Of a DNA stretch of 64,000 nt, positions 19,201-27,730 are shown piece by piece (within the stretch, counting starts at the first letter, position 1; each line of letters starts with the position of its first letter). This DNA is from Variovorax paradoxus (GTDB lineage: Bacteria; Pseudomonadota; Gammaproteobacteria; Burkholderiales; Burkholderiaceae_C), in the NCBI RefSeq assembly GCF_009498455.1, contig NZ_CP045644.1, positions 5,149,001 to 5,213,000 of the forward strand, written 5' to 3'. The position numbers and the translations under genes are program-made. Under the pieces are notes generated by a model, which saw only the letters and a list, made by a program, of their open reading frames with translations, had not been told where the DNA came from and ran no database searches.

Positions 19201-20081
19201 CGCCCGAGAAGGCCACGCCCGCGCTGCCCGCCGGCCAGCGCTACACGACCTGGGCTTTCGGTGAGCTGCCCGAGCTGATGGAAGTGCGGCGCGGTTCGCA
19301 GTCGCTCATCGGCTTCCCGGCGCTGCGCGACGAGGGCGATGCCGTGACCATCGAGGTGTTCGACGAGCCCGCCGTGGCCGCCGCGAAGCACCGCGCCGGC
19401 CTGCGCCGCCTGTTCGCGCTGCAGCTGAAGGACGCGCTGAAGTACCTCGAGAAGAACATCCCCGATCTGCAGAAGATGTCGGTCGCCTACATGCCGCTGG
19501 GCACGTCGGAAGAGCTGCGCACGCAGATCATCGACGTGGCGATCGACCGCGCGTTCCTGCAGGAGCCGCTGCCGACCGACGAGTTCGCTTTCAAGAAGCG
19601 GCTCGAAGAAGGGCGCGGGCGGCTCACGCTGATCGCCAACGAGGTGTCGCGGCTCGCGGGCGTCGTCCTCGTGGAGTACGCAGCCGCCGCACGCAAGATC
19701 AAGGACACGAAGATCCAGCCCGAGGCGGTGCAGGACGCGGCGCAGCAGCTGCAGAAGCTCGTCGGCAAGCGCTTCATCGCCGACGCGCCGTGGACGCAGC
19801 TGCAGCACTTTGCGCGCTACCTCAAGGCCATCGTGCTGCGTCTGGACAAGCTGCGCGCCGACCCCGCACGCGACGCCGCCAAGCTGGCCGAACTGAAGCC
19901 GCAGGAGCAGCGCTACTGGCGCCTCGTCGCCGAGCGCAAGGGCGTGGTGGACGACCGCATGCTCGAGTTCCGCTGGCTGCTCGAGGAACTGCGCGTGAGC
20001 TTTTTCGCGCAGGAGCTGCGCACGCCGCAGCCGGTGAGCGTGAAGCGGCTCGACAAGGCCTGGGCGCAACTGCAGGCGTAA
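16218..20081 (+). CDS. hrpA: ATP-dependent RNA helicase HrpA
   Basis: A 1287-residue DEAH-box helicase, the usual HrpA size. Motifs in order: Walker A GETGSGKTTQ (near residue 42), DEAH in LIIDEAHERSLNIDFLL, motif III VTSATIDADRF, motif V LATNVAETSLTVPGI, motif VI QRAGRCGRV. Next come the ratchet/HA2 domain, an OB-fold and the long DUF3418 C-terminus specific to HrpA, with a low-complexity alanine/proline linker near 980-1010. HrpA rescues stalled ribosomes and remodels RNA. I take the TTG at 16218 (then TTLTPPAP) because it gives the family N-terminus; the frame is open further upstream without a better start. Confidence 0.9.
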   Translation: MTTLTPPAPLRIEFPESLPVSGRREEIMAAIAAHQVVIVCGETGSGKTTQLPKIALALGRGKLNAEPGKGRLIGHTQPRRIAASSVAKRIAEELKTPLGDVVGFKVRFQDRLSRDASVKLMTDGILLAETQTDPLLKAYDTLIIDEAHERSLNIDFLLGYLREILPRRPDLKVIVTSATIDADRFAQHFASAKGPAPTIMVSGRTFPVEQRYRPFEESREHDLNDAIADAVDELWRDPHNAGDILIFLPGEREIREAADHLRRHVSHQPLFRNAEVLPLFARLSGPEQDRIFESHHGRRIVLATNVAETSLTVPGIRYVIDTGTARVKRYSFRSKVEQLLVEPISQAAANQRAGRCGRVANGICIRLYDEKDFAGRPRFTDPEILRSSLAGVILRMKSLRLGDVARFPFLEAPSPRAIADGYQLLNELGAVDDANELTATGGELAKLPLDPRVGRMILEARTRGALEEVLIIASALSVQDVRDRPMEAQQQADQAHSKFDDEKSEFSGYLRLWKWIADARGGHGDTHKLSNRQYEQLLRQNFINIRRVREWRDIHSQLLTVVTEHKWRINATPAGYEPLHLSMLAGLLGNVGWKLEDDEAYLGARGIKFYKHPGAHLKKKPGRWIVAAELVETTRLFGRGIANIEPQWLEQVAEHLLKKQLLDPHWEKKGAQVSALERATLYGLVVYSGRRVDFTKVDPVSAREIFIREALVGGQWESKFPFLTANRKLVREVEGLEHKARRQDVLVDDELIFAFYDAQMPADVASGITFENWYRHASKDQPRLLYLTRDELMRHQAAGITTQSFPPTLRLGGVDCAASYLHEPGDAKDGLTVSVPLFVLNQVNEERCEWLVTGMLKDKIQALLKSLPQRPRSRLVPLPESATKLAEELSAPELFGTGSLTDVLLKRVRDLTSIDVKRADFKLDMLPPHLFMNLRIVDEHGRQLGMGRNLGALKAELGAQARGAFQALAGLNVKAAPAPKPSPAGEGQAPAKNAAPEKATPALPAGQRYTTWAFGELPELMEVRRGSQSLIGFPALRDEGDAVTIEVFDEPAVAAAKHRAGLRRLFALQLKDALKYLEKNIPDLQKMSVAYMPLGTSEELRTQIIDVAIDRAFLQEPLPTDEFAFKKRLEEGRGRLTLIANEVSRLAGVVLVEYAAAARKIKDTKIQPEAVQDAAQQLQKLVGKRFIADAPWTQLQHFARYLKAIVLRLDKLRADPARDAAKLAELKPQEQRYWRLVAERKGVVDDRMLEFRWLLEELRVSFFAQELRTPQPVSVKRLDKAWAQLQA

Positions 20082-20082
20082 A

Positions 20083-20107
20083 AAAGCCCGCGGCGACGCG
20101 GGCTTTC
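20083..20107. terminator. bidirectional intrinsic terminator
   Basis: Hairpin AAAGCCCGC / GCGGGCTTT with a 6-nt loop, directly after the hrpA stop. T-runs are present in both directions, so it can end hrpA rightward and the DUF3309 gene leftward. Confidence 0.75.
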
Positions 20108-20125
20108 TTTATGGCAGCGTGGGCG

Positions 20126-20284
20126 CTATATGCGGCCCATGAGCACGAGGACCACCACGATCAGCAACACGAGCCCGAGGCCGCCGCTGGGCCCGTAGCC
20201 CCAGGACCGGCTGTAACCCCAGCTCGGCAGCGCGCCGATCAGCAGCAGGATCAGGACGATCAGCAGAATGAACGAGAGAGACAT
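20126..20284 (-). CDS. small DUF3309-family membrane protein
   Basis: A 52-residue protein beginning MSLSFILLIVLILLLIGALP, then a glycine/tryptophan/tyrosine turn (SWGYSRSWGYGPSGG) and a second hydrophobic helix LGLVLLIVVVLVLMGRI. Two membrane helices with a central WGYxPSGG turn are the DUF3309 pattern. The ribosome site CCCAGGAG precedes the ATG. Such proteins are common in proteobacteria, often stress-induced. No function is established. Confidence 0.8.
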   Translation of the reverse strand: MSLSFILLIVLILLLIGALPSWGYSRSWGYGPSGGLGLVLLIVVVLVLMGRI

Positions 20285-20489
20285 GGTTTTCTCCTGGGAC
20301 GTTTGTTGTAACGAGCCTTCATGCTCATCGCCCCGGGACGCCGCAAGCGCCGGAGAGCCGCCCCTTCGGCGGTCAGGACTGTCCTACCGTGGGCGTCGGC
20401 GCTTGGCGCGTGCGTCGTCGGAGAGCAGGGGGTTCAGCCCCACGCCCAGACCCGCGTGGCGAGGCGGGCGGAGTTCATCCGGGTGGCTT

Positions 20490-20864
20490 TCAGCTTCGCA
20501 TGAACTCGATCGACAAGGTACCCACGGCAGCCAGCACCAGGCCCATCACGAGGAATCCCGCGGCGCCCAGCGTGGCCAGCAGCGCCCGTCGCCACGGTCG
20601 TGTGCGAAAGAAGTAGACCGGAATGCCCAGCACCGGAAAGACGCCCGCAAGCAGCGCCGAGCGGCCGGGCGCGGGCACGCCGCGCACCAGGCCGTCGGCC
20701 CGGCACCACATGTAGCACAGCGCCGAAATGAGGAACACATGCACCACGTCGAGCGCGGTGTAGTCCTTGCCGTGCAGTGGCGGCATGAACGCGTCGGCCA
20801 CGCCCACCAGGAAGAACGACAGGCCCAGGGCCAGCAGGATCCAGCGCGGCCGGTTCATCGCCAT
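20490..20864 (-). CDS. hypothetical four-helix inner-membrane protein
   Basis: A 124-residue protein with four predicted membrane helices: WILLALGLSFFLVGVADAFM, a segment around VVHVFLISALCYMWC, LLAGVFPVLGIPVYFF, and LLATLGAAGFLVMGLVLAAV. The loop between helices 1 and 2 has PPLHGKDYTALD. I do not recognise a named family. Start is at MAMNRPRW (20864) or two codons later at MNRPRW. The aminotransferase gene upstream ends 31 bp away on the same strand, so they may be cotranscribed. Confidence 0.6.
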   Translation of the reverse strand: MAMNRPRWILLALGLSFFLVGVADAFMPPLHGKDYTALDVVHVFLISALCYMWCRADGLVRGVPAPGRSALLAGVFPVLGIPVYFFRTRPWRRALLATLGAAGFLVMGLVLAAVGTLSIEFMRS

Positions 20865-20895
20865 TGCGGTGCCTGGATGCTCTGGCTCGCCGGCG

Positions 20896-22077
20896 TCAGA
20901 GCTTCGCGAGGCGGTCGAGCGCGGCGAGGAGCGTCTCGTCCTTCTTGGCGAAGCAGAAGCGCACCACGCGCTGGTCGAAGCCGTCGCCGTAGAACGCGGA
21001 CAGCGGAATCGCCGCAACGCCGATCTCGCGGGTGAGCCACAGGCAGAAGTCGGCCTCGGAGAGATCGCTCACGGCCGAGATGTCGACGCACTGGAAGTAG
21101 CTGCCCTCGCTGCGCAGCAGCTTGAAACGGGTCTTCTCGGCCAGGCCGGCCGCGAACAGGTCGCGCTTGCGCTGGTAGAAAGCCGGCAGCTCCAGGTACG
21201 GCTCGGGCCGCGCCATGTACTGCGCGAGCGCGTGCTGCATCGGCGTGTTCACGGTGAACACGTTGAACTGGTGCACCTTGCGGAACTCGGCCATCAGCGG
21301 CGCGGGCGCGGCCACGAAGCCGACCTTCCAGCCGGTGACGTGGTAGGTCTTGCCGAAACTGCTGACGATGAAGCTGCGCGCCGCCAGGCCCCGGAAACGC
21401 GCCACGCTTTCATGGCGCGAGTCGTCGAACACCATGTGCTCGTAGACCTCGTCGCTGATCACGAACACGTCGGTGGGCGCGAGCAGGTCTTCGAGCTGGC
21501 GCATCTCGGCCTCGGTCCAGACCGTGGCGCTCGGGTTGTGCGGCGTGTTGATGATGATCGCGCGCGTCTTCGGCGTGAGCGCGGCGGCGATCTTGTCGAA
21601 GTCGGGGCGGAAGGTGCCGGGCACGAGCGGCACGCGCACGACCTTGCCACCGGCCAGGTCGATGTTGGGCACGTAGCTGTCGTAGCAGGGCTCCAGCACG
21701 ATCACTTCGTCGCCGGGGCGCACGATGGCCAGGATGGCCGTGATGATCGCCTGCGTGGCACCGGCCGTGACGGTGATCTCGGTCGCGGCGCTGTAGCTGC
21801 GGCCATAGAGCGCCTCGATCTTGGCGGCGATGGCGTCGCGCAGCGACGGAATGCCCGGCATCGGCGGGTACTGGTTGTGGCCGGCCGCCATGGCGGCGGT
21901 CACGTCTTCGAGCAGCTTCGGATCGCAGTGGAAATCGGGAAAGCCCTGGCCGAGGTTCACGGCGTTCTTCTCGGCCGCGAGCGTGGACATCACGGTGAAG
22001 ATGGTGGTGCCGACAGCCGGCAGCTTGGTGGTGATCTCGGGCGTGCGGGGAGAAGACGAAGGGGTGGCGGTGCTCAT
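20896..22077 (-). CDS. PLP-dependent aminotransferase (methionine aminotransferase YbdL-like)
   Basis: A 393-residue fold-type I aminotransferase. NLGQGFPDFHCDP at the N-terminus, GHNQYPPMPGIPSLRDAIA, the NTPHNPSATVW loop, the ISDEVYEH aspartate/tyrosine motif and the PLP lysine in SSFGKTYHVTGWKVGF are all present. The NQYPPMPG and KTYHVTGWK wording is typical of YbdL-type enzymes acting on methionine and aromatic amino acids. Its neighbours, a CysB-like regulator (31 bp upstream, same strand) and a sirohydrochlorin-type chelatase, fit a sulfur-amino-acid theme, though this is inference. Confidence 0.85.
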   Translation of the reverse strand: MSTATPSSSPRTPEITTKLPAVGTTIFTVMSTLAAEKNAVNLGQGFPDFHCDPKLLEDVTAAMAAGHNQYPPMPGIPSLRDAIAAKIEALYGRSYSAATEITVTAGATQAIITAILAIVRPGDEVIVLEPCYDSYVPNIDLAGGKVVRVPLVPGTFRPDFDKIAAALTPKTRAIIINTPHNPSATVWTEAEMRQLEDLLAPTDVFVISDEVYEHMVFDDSRHESVARFRGLAARSFIVSSFGKTYHVTGWKVGFVAAPAPLMAEFRKVHQFNVFTVNTPMQHALAQYMARPEPYLELPAFYQRKRDLFAAGLAEKTRFKLLRSEGSYFQCVDISAVSDLSEADFCLWLTREIGVAAIPLSAFYGDGFDQRVVRFCFAKKDETLLAALDRLAKL

Positions 22078-22108
22078 GGTCGGTCGTCGCGGGGGAAAAA
22101 GCGAAAGG

Positions 22109-23050
22109 TCAGAGTTCGTAATCTTGTTGATGGCCGCTCAGGGCCTTCGCGATCAGGTTGCGGTCGAGGCGGTCGGACAGCAGCTCGGCGAACTTGAAGA
22201 CGAAGTTGCGCAGGTAGGCGCTGCGCTTGAAGGCAACGCGCGCGATGTTCTGGCCGAACACGTGGCCCATCGGGCGCACCACGAGGTCGGCGTTCGACTC
22301 GTCGCGCACGGCCATCTCGGCCACGATGCCCACGCCCAGACCCAGGCGCACGTAGGTCTTGATCACGTCGGAGTCGATGGCTTCGAGCGCGATGCGCGGC
22401 GTGAGCTTCTTCTGCGCAAAGGCATGGTCGATGCGCGTGCGGCCGGTGAACGACGGGTGGTACGTGATGATCGGCTCGGCCGCCAGGTCTTCGAGCGACA
22501 CGCGCTCCTTGGCCGCCAGCGGGTGGTCCTTGGGCAGCACCAGCACGTGCTGCCATTCGTAGCAGGGCAGCGTGACCAGCTCGGCATAGCCGTCGAGCGA
22601 TTCGGTGGCGATGCCGATCTCGGCGATTTCGTCGATCACCATGCGCGCCACCTGGTCGGGCGAGCCCTGGTGCAGGCTCACGTTGACCTTCGGATAGGCC
22701 TCGCGCAGGTTGGCCACGGGCACCGGCAGCACATAGCGCGCCTGGGTGTGCGTGGTGGCAATGGACAGCGTGCCGCTGTCCTGCGCACTGAACTGCTCGC
22801 CGATGCGCTTCAAGTTGCCCACTTCGCGCATGATGAGTTCGATGCTCGCGATGACGTGCTGGCCGGGTTCGGTGATGCGCTTCAGGCGCTTGCCGTGGCG
22901 GGCGAAGATCTCGACGCCGAGCTCTTCCTCAAGTTCGATGATCGCCTTGGAGACGCCGGGCTGCGATGTGTGCAGTGCCTTGGCCGCCTCGGTGAGGTTC
23001 AGGCCGCGCCGCACGGCTTCCTGAACAAACTTGAACTGGTGCAGATTCAT
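22109..23050 (-). CDS. cysB: CysB-type LysR family transcriptional regulator
   Basis: A 313-residue LysR regulator. N-terminal winged helix-turn-helix MNLHQFKFVQEAVRRGLNLT, TEAAKALHTSQPGVSKAIIE, FARHGKRLKRITEPG; the MNLHQF...RRGLNLTEAA wording is that of CysB/Cbl rather than other LysR members. The periplasmic-binding-like effector domain (90-295) has TTHTQARYVLP and LPKDHPLAAKERVSLEDL. CysB activates sulfate assimilation in response to N-acetylserine. An inverted repeat overlaps its own start region, suggesting autoregulation. Confidence 0.85.
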   Translation of the reverse strand: MNLHQFKFVQEAVRRGLNLTEAAKALHTSQPGVSKAIIELEEELGVEIFARHGKRLKRITEPGQHVIASIELIMREVGNLKRIGEQFSAQDSGTLSIATTHTQARYVLPVPVANLREAYPKVNVSLHQGSPDQVARMVIDEIAEIGIATESLDGYAELVTLPCYEWQHVLVLPKDHPLAAKERVSLEDLAAEPIITYHPSFTGRTRIDHAFAQKKLTPRIALEAIDSDVIKTYVRLGLGVGIVAEMAVRDESNADLVVRPMGHVFGQNIARVAFKRSAYLRNFVFKFAELLSDRLDRNLIAKALSGHQQDYEL

Positions 23051-23054
23051 ATCA

Positions 23055-23076
23055 AATTCCGTCTGATTGCGGAATT
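23055..23076. promoter_or_regulatory. inverted repeat at the cysB-like promoter
   Basis: AATTCCG-N8-CGGAATT, directly upstream of the regulator's ATG and just downstream of its likely -10 (CATAAT, 23078-23083, minus strand). A dyad of this size at +1 fits LysR-type autorepression; this is inference. Confidence 0.45.
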
Positions 23077-23113
23077 CATTATGCCTTTGAAGTCTATAAA
23101 AATGACCGGGACT

Positions 23114-23485
23114 TCAGGATTTGATGGCAAGCCGGGCCAGCAAGGCGACCAGTTCAGGCGATTCGCCGACGATCGGGGCGAGCGAGAACGCGACCTTGGG
23201 CCAACGCTCGCGCAGCGCGTCGAGCTGCAGCGGAAGGTCTTCGCGGGCGTGCTTGCCCATGCCGAGGAACAGCGGCACCACATGGACTGCGGTGGCCCCG
23301 TCGGCAATCAGCGCGGCGGCGGCGGTCGGCAGGTCGGGCGCGGCCAGTTCCATGTAGGCACACAGCACGCGCACGGCGGGGTCGTCTGCGCGCATGCGGG
23401 CGGCAACGGCTTCGATGGGCTCGCGCCAGCGCGCGTCGCGCGAGCCGTGCGCGAGCAGCACGGTGCCCGGCACTTGCGAGGTCAT
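23114..23485 (-). CDS. CbiX/SirB-type sirohydrochlorin chelatase
   Basis: A 123-residue single-domain chelatase. The N-terminal VLLAHGSRDARWREPIEAVA and the second histidine segment VHVVPLFLGMGKHAREDLP carry the two metal-binding histidines of the CbiX-S/SirB group. These enzymes insert iron or cobalt into sirohydrochlorin, giving siroheme for sulfite reductase or cobalamin. The neighbouring CysB-like regulator supports siroheme. Its ATG overlaps the lptG stop by 4 bp, so it is cotranscribed with lptF-lptG. Confidence 0.88.
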   Translation of the reverse strand: MTSQVPGTVLLAHGSRDARWREPIEAVAARMRADDPAVRVLCAYMELAAPDLPTAAAALIADGATAVHVVPLFLGMGKHAREDLPLQLDALRERWPKVAFSLAPIVGESPELVALLARLAIKS

Positions 23486-24588
23486 CGCCTCAGGACCAGC
23501 CAGCTGAAGGCTGTGAGCGACAGCACTGAATAGATGAGCCCCGGCGCCGCCGCCGTGAGCCAGGGCGACCAGTTGCTGAGGTTGCCGAGGTAGCCGAACA
23601 CGTTGTTCAGCAGGAAGAAGCTGATGCCGATCATCACGCCGCCGAACACGTAGGTCGTGATGCCGGCCTGGCGGAAGTGCAGGTAGGCAAAGGGCAGGGC
23701 GAGCACGACCATCACCAGGCACGAGAGCGGGTAGAACACCTTGCGCCAGAACTCGATTTCGTAGCGTTGGGCGGTCTGGCCGTTGGCGTTCAGGTGCCGG
23801 ATGTAATCGAACAGGTCGATGGTGCTCATGCGGTCGGGCCGCAGCAGCGCGACCGACACCATTTCGGCGGTGAGCGAGGTGGGCCAGTCCATCTTCGGGA
23901 TCTGGGTGGTGACGATGCGGGCCTTCTCGGTGTTGCGCGTCTGGTAGTCCTGCTGCTCGACGTCGGAGAGCGTCCATTTGTCGTCGAGGATGTTCGCCGA
24001 CCGGGCCACCAGTTGCTTGCTCACATAGCCGTCGGCATCGAATTCGAAGATGCGGGTGGTCGTGAGCGAGCCACCGCGCGAGATCGACAGCACGTTGACC
24101 GCATACGACGTGTCGCCGCGCTTTTCCTTGAGCCAGGCCCCGGTGTTGCCCACCAGCGAGAACGTGCCCTGGTAGCGCGACTTCAGCAGCTGGCCGGTGC
24201 GTCCCGACAGCGGCGCGATGTAGTCGCCGATGGCAAAGGTGAGCACCACGAAGCCCAGCCCCAGCAGCAGCAGCGTGCGCAGCGCGCGCCACGGGCCCAG
24301 GCCGCTGGTGCGCAGGATCGTGTATTCGGAGCTTTGCGCCAGACGCGCCATCACGAAGATGCAGCCGATCAGCACCGTGATCGGCAGCAGCTCGTAGAGG
24401 TGGCTGGGCACCAGCAGCAGCACATACATCAGCGCCTGCACCGGGCCGTAGGCCAGGCTTTCGGGCTTGCCCACGGACTGCAGCTCGTCGACGAAGTCGA
24501 AGAAGAAAAACAGGCTCAAAAAGCCGAGCGTCACGAAGGCCACGGCCTTCAGCGCCTCGACGTAGATCAGTTGGCGGATGGTTTTCAC
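23482..24588 (-). CDS. lptG: lipopolysaccharide export permease LptG
   Basis: A 368-residue YjgP/YjgQ-family permease: three N-terminal membrane helices, a periplasmic beta-jellyroll (about 130-270), and three C-terminal helices. LYELLPITVLIGCIFVMARL and SSEYTILRTSGLGPW are the coupling-helix motifs that touch LptB. LptG forms, with LptF and LptB, the inner-membrane extractor that pushes LPS onto the LptC-A-D bridge. The start overlaps lptF's stop by 4 bp. Confidence 0.94.
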   Translation of the reverse strand: MKTIRQLIYVEALKAVAFVTLGFLSLFFFFDFVDELQSVGKPESLAYGPVQALMYVLLLVPSHLYELLPITVLIGCIFVMARLAQSSEYTILRTSGLGPWRALRTLLLLGLGFVVLTFAIGDYIAPLSGRTGQLLKSRYQGTFSLVGNTGAWLKEKRGDTSYAVNVLSISRGGSLTTTRIFEFDADGYVSKQLVARSANILDDKWTLSDVEQQDYQTRNTEKARIVTTQIPKMDWPTSLTAEMVSVALLRPDRMSTIDLFDYIRHLNANGQTAQRYEIEFWRKVFYPLSCLVMVVLALPFAYLHFRQAGITTYVFGGVMIGISFFLLNNVFGYLGNLSNWSPWLTAAAPGLIYSVLSLTAFSWLVLRR

Positions 24589-25724
24589 GCGGAGGGCTCG
24601 ATCTTGGAAGGCGGCGCGGTCGGCAGGCCGCCGGCGATCACGCGCGGGGCCTTGCTGCGACGGGTCCAGTTGTTGTTGCGCAGCGTGAGCCAGGCCGTGG
24701 CGAACACGAAGACGCCGCCGTGCAGCAGCAACATGAACGAGCCCATGCCGTAGCGCCCGGAACTGACCCAGCTCTGGCCGAGGTTCAGCAGGTTGTAGTA
24801 GACGACGAAGGCGAACAGCGCGAACACCAGGTTGCCGCTGCGTCCCACGCGCGGGTTGACGCTGGACACGGTCAGTGCCAGCAGCACGAAGTTGATGGCG
24901 GCCAGCAGCATGCCGAAGCGCCAGCCCAGTTCGCCCGAGTTGGCGTCGCTGCGGTCGCGCAGCAGCGAAAGGGTGGAGCGGGCGCGCGTGGGCGTGTTGT
25001 CGGTGGTGGTCGCGGCACTGCCGCCGGCGCGTGTGCCGTAGGTCTTGAACTCACTGATCTTCAGGCCCGACTCCGTGAACAGGGGGCGTTCGAGGCGCTG
25101 GCCGTTGCTCAGCATCAGGTAGCGCTGCGTGCCCACATCCTCGATGCGCCCGCTGCGCGCCGACGTGGTGATCTGCAGCCCGCGCTCGACGGCCCAGATG
25201 AACACGTTGGTGGCGGTGGCGCCGTCGGGCGTGTCCTTGTCGATGAAGAACACGCGCAGCCGGCCCGAGGACTCGCGGAACTCACCCGGCGTGACGCGCT
25301 CGATGTCGCTGCGCTGCTCGTACTGCTGGCGCATGCCGATGGTCTGCGAGTTGGCCCAGGGCCAGCCCACCAGCGCCATGGCCGCAATGAGCAGCAGCAC
25401 CGGCCAGGCGAAGCGGAACAGCGGCTGGACGAAATCGGCCAGGCCGCGCCCGCTGGAGAACCAGATCACCATTTCGCTGTCGCGGTACATGCGCGAGAGT
25501 GTGCCGACGATGGCGATGAACAGGCTCAGGCTCAGGATGGTCGGCATGTAGCCGAGCACCGTGTACGCCATCACGAGGAACACCTCCTGTGGGTTCACGC
25601 TGCCCTTGGACGCCAGCCCGAGCGTACGGATGAGCATCATGGTCATCACGATGGTGACCAGGACGACGAGGGTCGCTCCGAAGCTGCGCGACAGCTCCTT
25701 GCGTAGGGAAGAATGGAATAACAT
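24585..25724 (-). CDS. lptF: lipopolysaccharide export permease LptF
   Basis: A 379-residue partner of LptG with the same plan (TM 1-3, jellyroll 135-265, TM 4-6). [20 protein letters not shown] at the N-terminus and [20 protein letters not shown] as coupling helix identify LptF. I use the MLFHSS start. The frame is open far upstream, but only as antisense of pepA. The divergent pepA begins 21 bp away, so the two promoters must overlap within the coding starts. First gene of lptF-lptG-cbiX. Confidence 0.94.
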   Translation of the reverse strand: MLFHSSLRKELSRSFGATLVVLVTIVMTMMLIRTLGLASKGSVNPQEVFLVMAYTVLGYMPTILSLSLFIAIVGTLSRMYRDSEMVIWFSSGRGLADFVQPLFRFAWPVLLLIAAMALVGWPWANSQTIGMRQQYEQRSDIERVTPGEFRESSGRLRVFFIDKDTPDGATATNVFIWAVERGLQITTSARSGRIEDVGTQRYLMLSNGQRLERPLFTESGLKISEFKTYGTRAGGSAATTTDNTPTRARSTLSLLRDRSDANSGELGWRFGMLLAAINFVLLALTVSSVNPRVGRSGNLVFALFAFVVYYNLLNLGQSWVSSGRYGMGSFMLLLHGGVFVFATAWLTLRNNNWTRRSKAPRVIAGGLPTAPPSKIEPSA

Positions 25725-25745
25725 CGTTCGAGGAAAAAAAGGATT

Positions 25746-27290
25746 ATGGACTTTCAACTCAAGACCCTCACCGTCGCCCAGGCCGCCGCCGAGAAATCCG
25801 ACCTCCTCATCGTGCTGGTCGGCAGCGCTCTCCCCACCGCCAAAGACCCCGTTTCCGTGCTCGCCGCCAGCGCCCGCAAGGCCGGCGACCTGCCCGACAA
25901 GGCCGGCAAGCTGCTCGCGCTGTACCGCCCCGAGGCCGTGGTGCCGTCGCGCGTGCTGCTCGCCGCCATCGGCGACGGCAAGGCCGCTTCGGTGCGCAGC
26001 GCCGTGAGCGCGGCGGTCGCCGCAGCCAAGGCCAACGGCCCCAAGCGCGTCGTGATCGTCTTTGCCCAGCCGGCCGATGCCGCTGCCGTCGCTGCGGCCG
26101 TCACCGCCGCGGCCGATGCCAGTTATGTCTACACCACGACCAAGTCGAAGGCCGAGCCGCGCAGCATCCGCCACCTGACGCTGGGCGTGCCCGATGCCGC
26201 CGCCGCAGTCACCAAGGCCTTCGACGACGCCCGCGCCACGGTCGCCGGCATCGAGTTGGCCAAGGAGTGGGGCAACCGTCCCGCCAACCACGCCACGCCC
26301 ACGCTGCTGGCCGAAGCCGCCAAAGGGCTGGCGAAGCTGCCGCGCATCAAGTGCGAAGTGCTGGGCCCGAAGGAGGTCGAAAAGCTCGGCATGGGCGCGT
26401 TCGCCGCCGTGGCCCAGGGCTCGGCCGAGCCGCTGCGCTTCATCGTGCTGCGCTACCAGGGCGGCGCGAAAGACGAAGCACCGGTGGTGCTCGTGGGCAA
26501 GGGCATCACCTTCGACACCGGCGGCGTCTCGCTCAAGCCCGCAGCCGAGATGGACGAAATGAAGTTCGACATGTGCGGCGCCGCCAGCGTGCTGGGCACC
26601 TTCCGTGCACTCGGCGCGATCCAGCCGGCGATCAACGTCGTCGGCCTCATTCCTTCGTGCGAGAACATGAACGACGGCAAGGCCGTCAAGCCCGGCGACG
26701 TGGTCACCAGCATGAGCGGGCAGACCATCGAAATCCTGAACACCGACGCCGAAGGCCGGCTGATCCTGTGCGACGCGCTCAGCTACGCCAAGCGCTTCGA
26801 CCCCGCTGCCGTCATCGACATCGCGACGCTCACGGGCGCCTGCGTCGTGGCCCTGGGCGGCGTGCGCAGCGGCCTGTTCGCAAGCGACGAGTCGCTGGCC
26901 TCCGCGCTGGAGTCGGCCGGCGAAGCCTCGCAAGACCGCTGCTGGCGCCTGCCGCTGGACGACGACTACGCCGAAGGCCTCAAGAGCAACTTCGCCGATG
27001 TCGCCAACATCGCCGGCCGTGCCGGCGGCGCGATCACCGCGGCCAAGTTCCTGCAGCGCTTCACGGCCGATTACGCCTGGGCGCACCTGGACATCGCAGG
27101 CACGGCCTGGAAGAGCGGGGCGGCCAAGGGCTCGACCGGCCGGCCCGTCGGTCTGCTGGTGTCGTACCTGACAAACCGCGCGGGCAGCAGCAATGCCGCT
27201 GTTGCCACGCCGAAGGCCGCCAAGCCTGCAAAGAAGGCCTCGCCCAAGGCCCCGGCCAAGCCGGCCCGAAAGGCCCGGTCCGCGCAGTGA
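25746..27290 (+). CDS. pepA: leucyl aminopeptidase
   Basis: A 514-residue M17 aminopeptidase. The catalytic domain (180-490) has [20 protein letters not shown] with metal-binding Lys/Asp, [15 protein letters not shown], and the hallmark [14 protein letters not shown]. It trims N-terminal residues from cytosolic peptides; the E. coli homologue also binds DNA. Unusual is a C-terminal tail of about 30 residues rich in alanine, lysine and proline ([18 protein letters not shown]) that most PepA lack and that could add DNA or nucleic-acid affinity. holC overlaps its stop by 4 bp (GTGA). Confidence 0.95.
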   Translation: MDFQLKTLTVAQAAAEKSDLLIVLVGSALPTAKDPVSVLAASARKAGDLPDKAGKLLALYRPEAVVPSRVLLAAIGDGKAASVRSAVSAAVAAAKANGPKRVVIVFAQPADAAAVAAAVTAAADASYVYTTTKSKAEPRSIRHLTLGVPDAAAAVTKAFDDARATVAGIELAKEWGNRPANHATPTLLAEAAKGLAKLPRIKCEVLGPKEVEKLGMGAFAAVAQGSAEPLRFIVLRYQGGAKDEAPVVLVGKGITFDTGGVSLKPAAEMDEMKFDMCGAASVLGTFRALGAIQPAINVVGLIPSCENMNDGKAVKPGDVVTSMSGQTIEILNTDAEGRLILCDALSYAKRFDPAAVIDIATLTGACVVALGGVRSGLFASDESLASALESAGEASQDRCWRLPLDDDYAEGLKSNFADVANIAGRAGGAITAAKFLQRFTADYAWAHLDIAGTAWKSGAAKGSTGRPVGLLVSYLTNRAGSSNAAVATPKAAKPAKKASPKAPAKPARKARSAQ

Positions 27291-27730
27291 CCGACATAGG
27301 CTTTCACTACAACGCGCCCGACAAGCTCACCTACGCTTGCCGGCTCGTTCGCAAGGCCGTGAACACACGCGGCCTGCGCGTGGTGGTGGTGGGCGATGCG
27401 CGTGCACTCGACACGGTCGACGCCGCGCTCTGGCAGATGTCGCCGGTCGACTTCGTCGCGCACTGCCGCGCCGATGCGCCGGCCCATGTGGTCGCGCGTT
27501 CGCCCGTCATCCTGTGCGCCGAAGGCGGGGACGCGGCTTCGCTGCCGCACCGCGAAATGCTGGTCAACCTCGGCCTCGAAGTGCCGGCCGGCTTCGAGCG
27601 CTTCGAACGCATGATCGACATCGTGAGCGACGAGGCCAACGACCGACAGGTCGGGCGCACGCGCTGGCGCCATTACGCCGACCGCGGCTACACGATCCAG
27701 CCGCACGATTTCGCAAGGAGCGCTTCCTGA
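27287..27730 (+). CDS. holC: DNA polymerase III subunit chi
   Basis: A 147-residue Hol[21 protein letters not shown] at the N-terminus, the [19 protein letters not shown] strand-helix, and [11 protein letters not shown] match the chi fold. Chi links SSB on the lagging strand to the clamp loader via psi. pepA-holC order is widely conserved in proteobacteria. The start is a GTG overlapping the pepA stop. The frame upstream is pepA shadow. Confidence 0.9.
   Translation: MTDIGFHYNAPDKLTYACRLVRKAVNTRGLRVVVVGDARALDTVDAALWQMSPVDFVAHCRADAPAHVVARSPVILCAEGGDAASLPHREMLVNLGLEVPAGFERFERMIDIVSDEANDRQVGRTRWRHYADRGYTIQPHDFARSAS

Noticed and set aside
15954..20069. A minus-strand open frame of about 1370 codons opposite hrpA.
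   Set aside because: hrpA has all helicase motifs on the other strand; the antisense frame has no recognisable domain or ribosome site.
20375..20385. AGGAC-T-GTCCT, similar to the fimbrial box.
   Set aside because: The spacer is 1 nt instead of 2 and no promoter lies at the expected distance.
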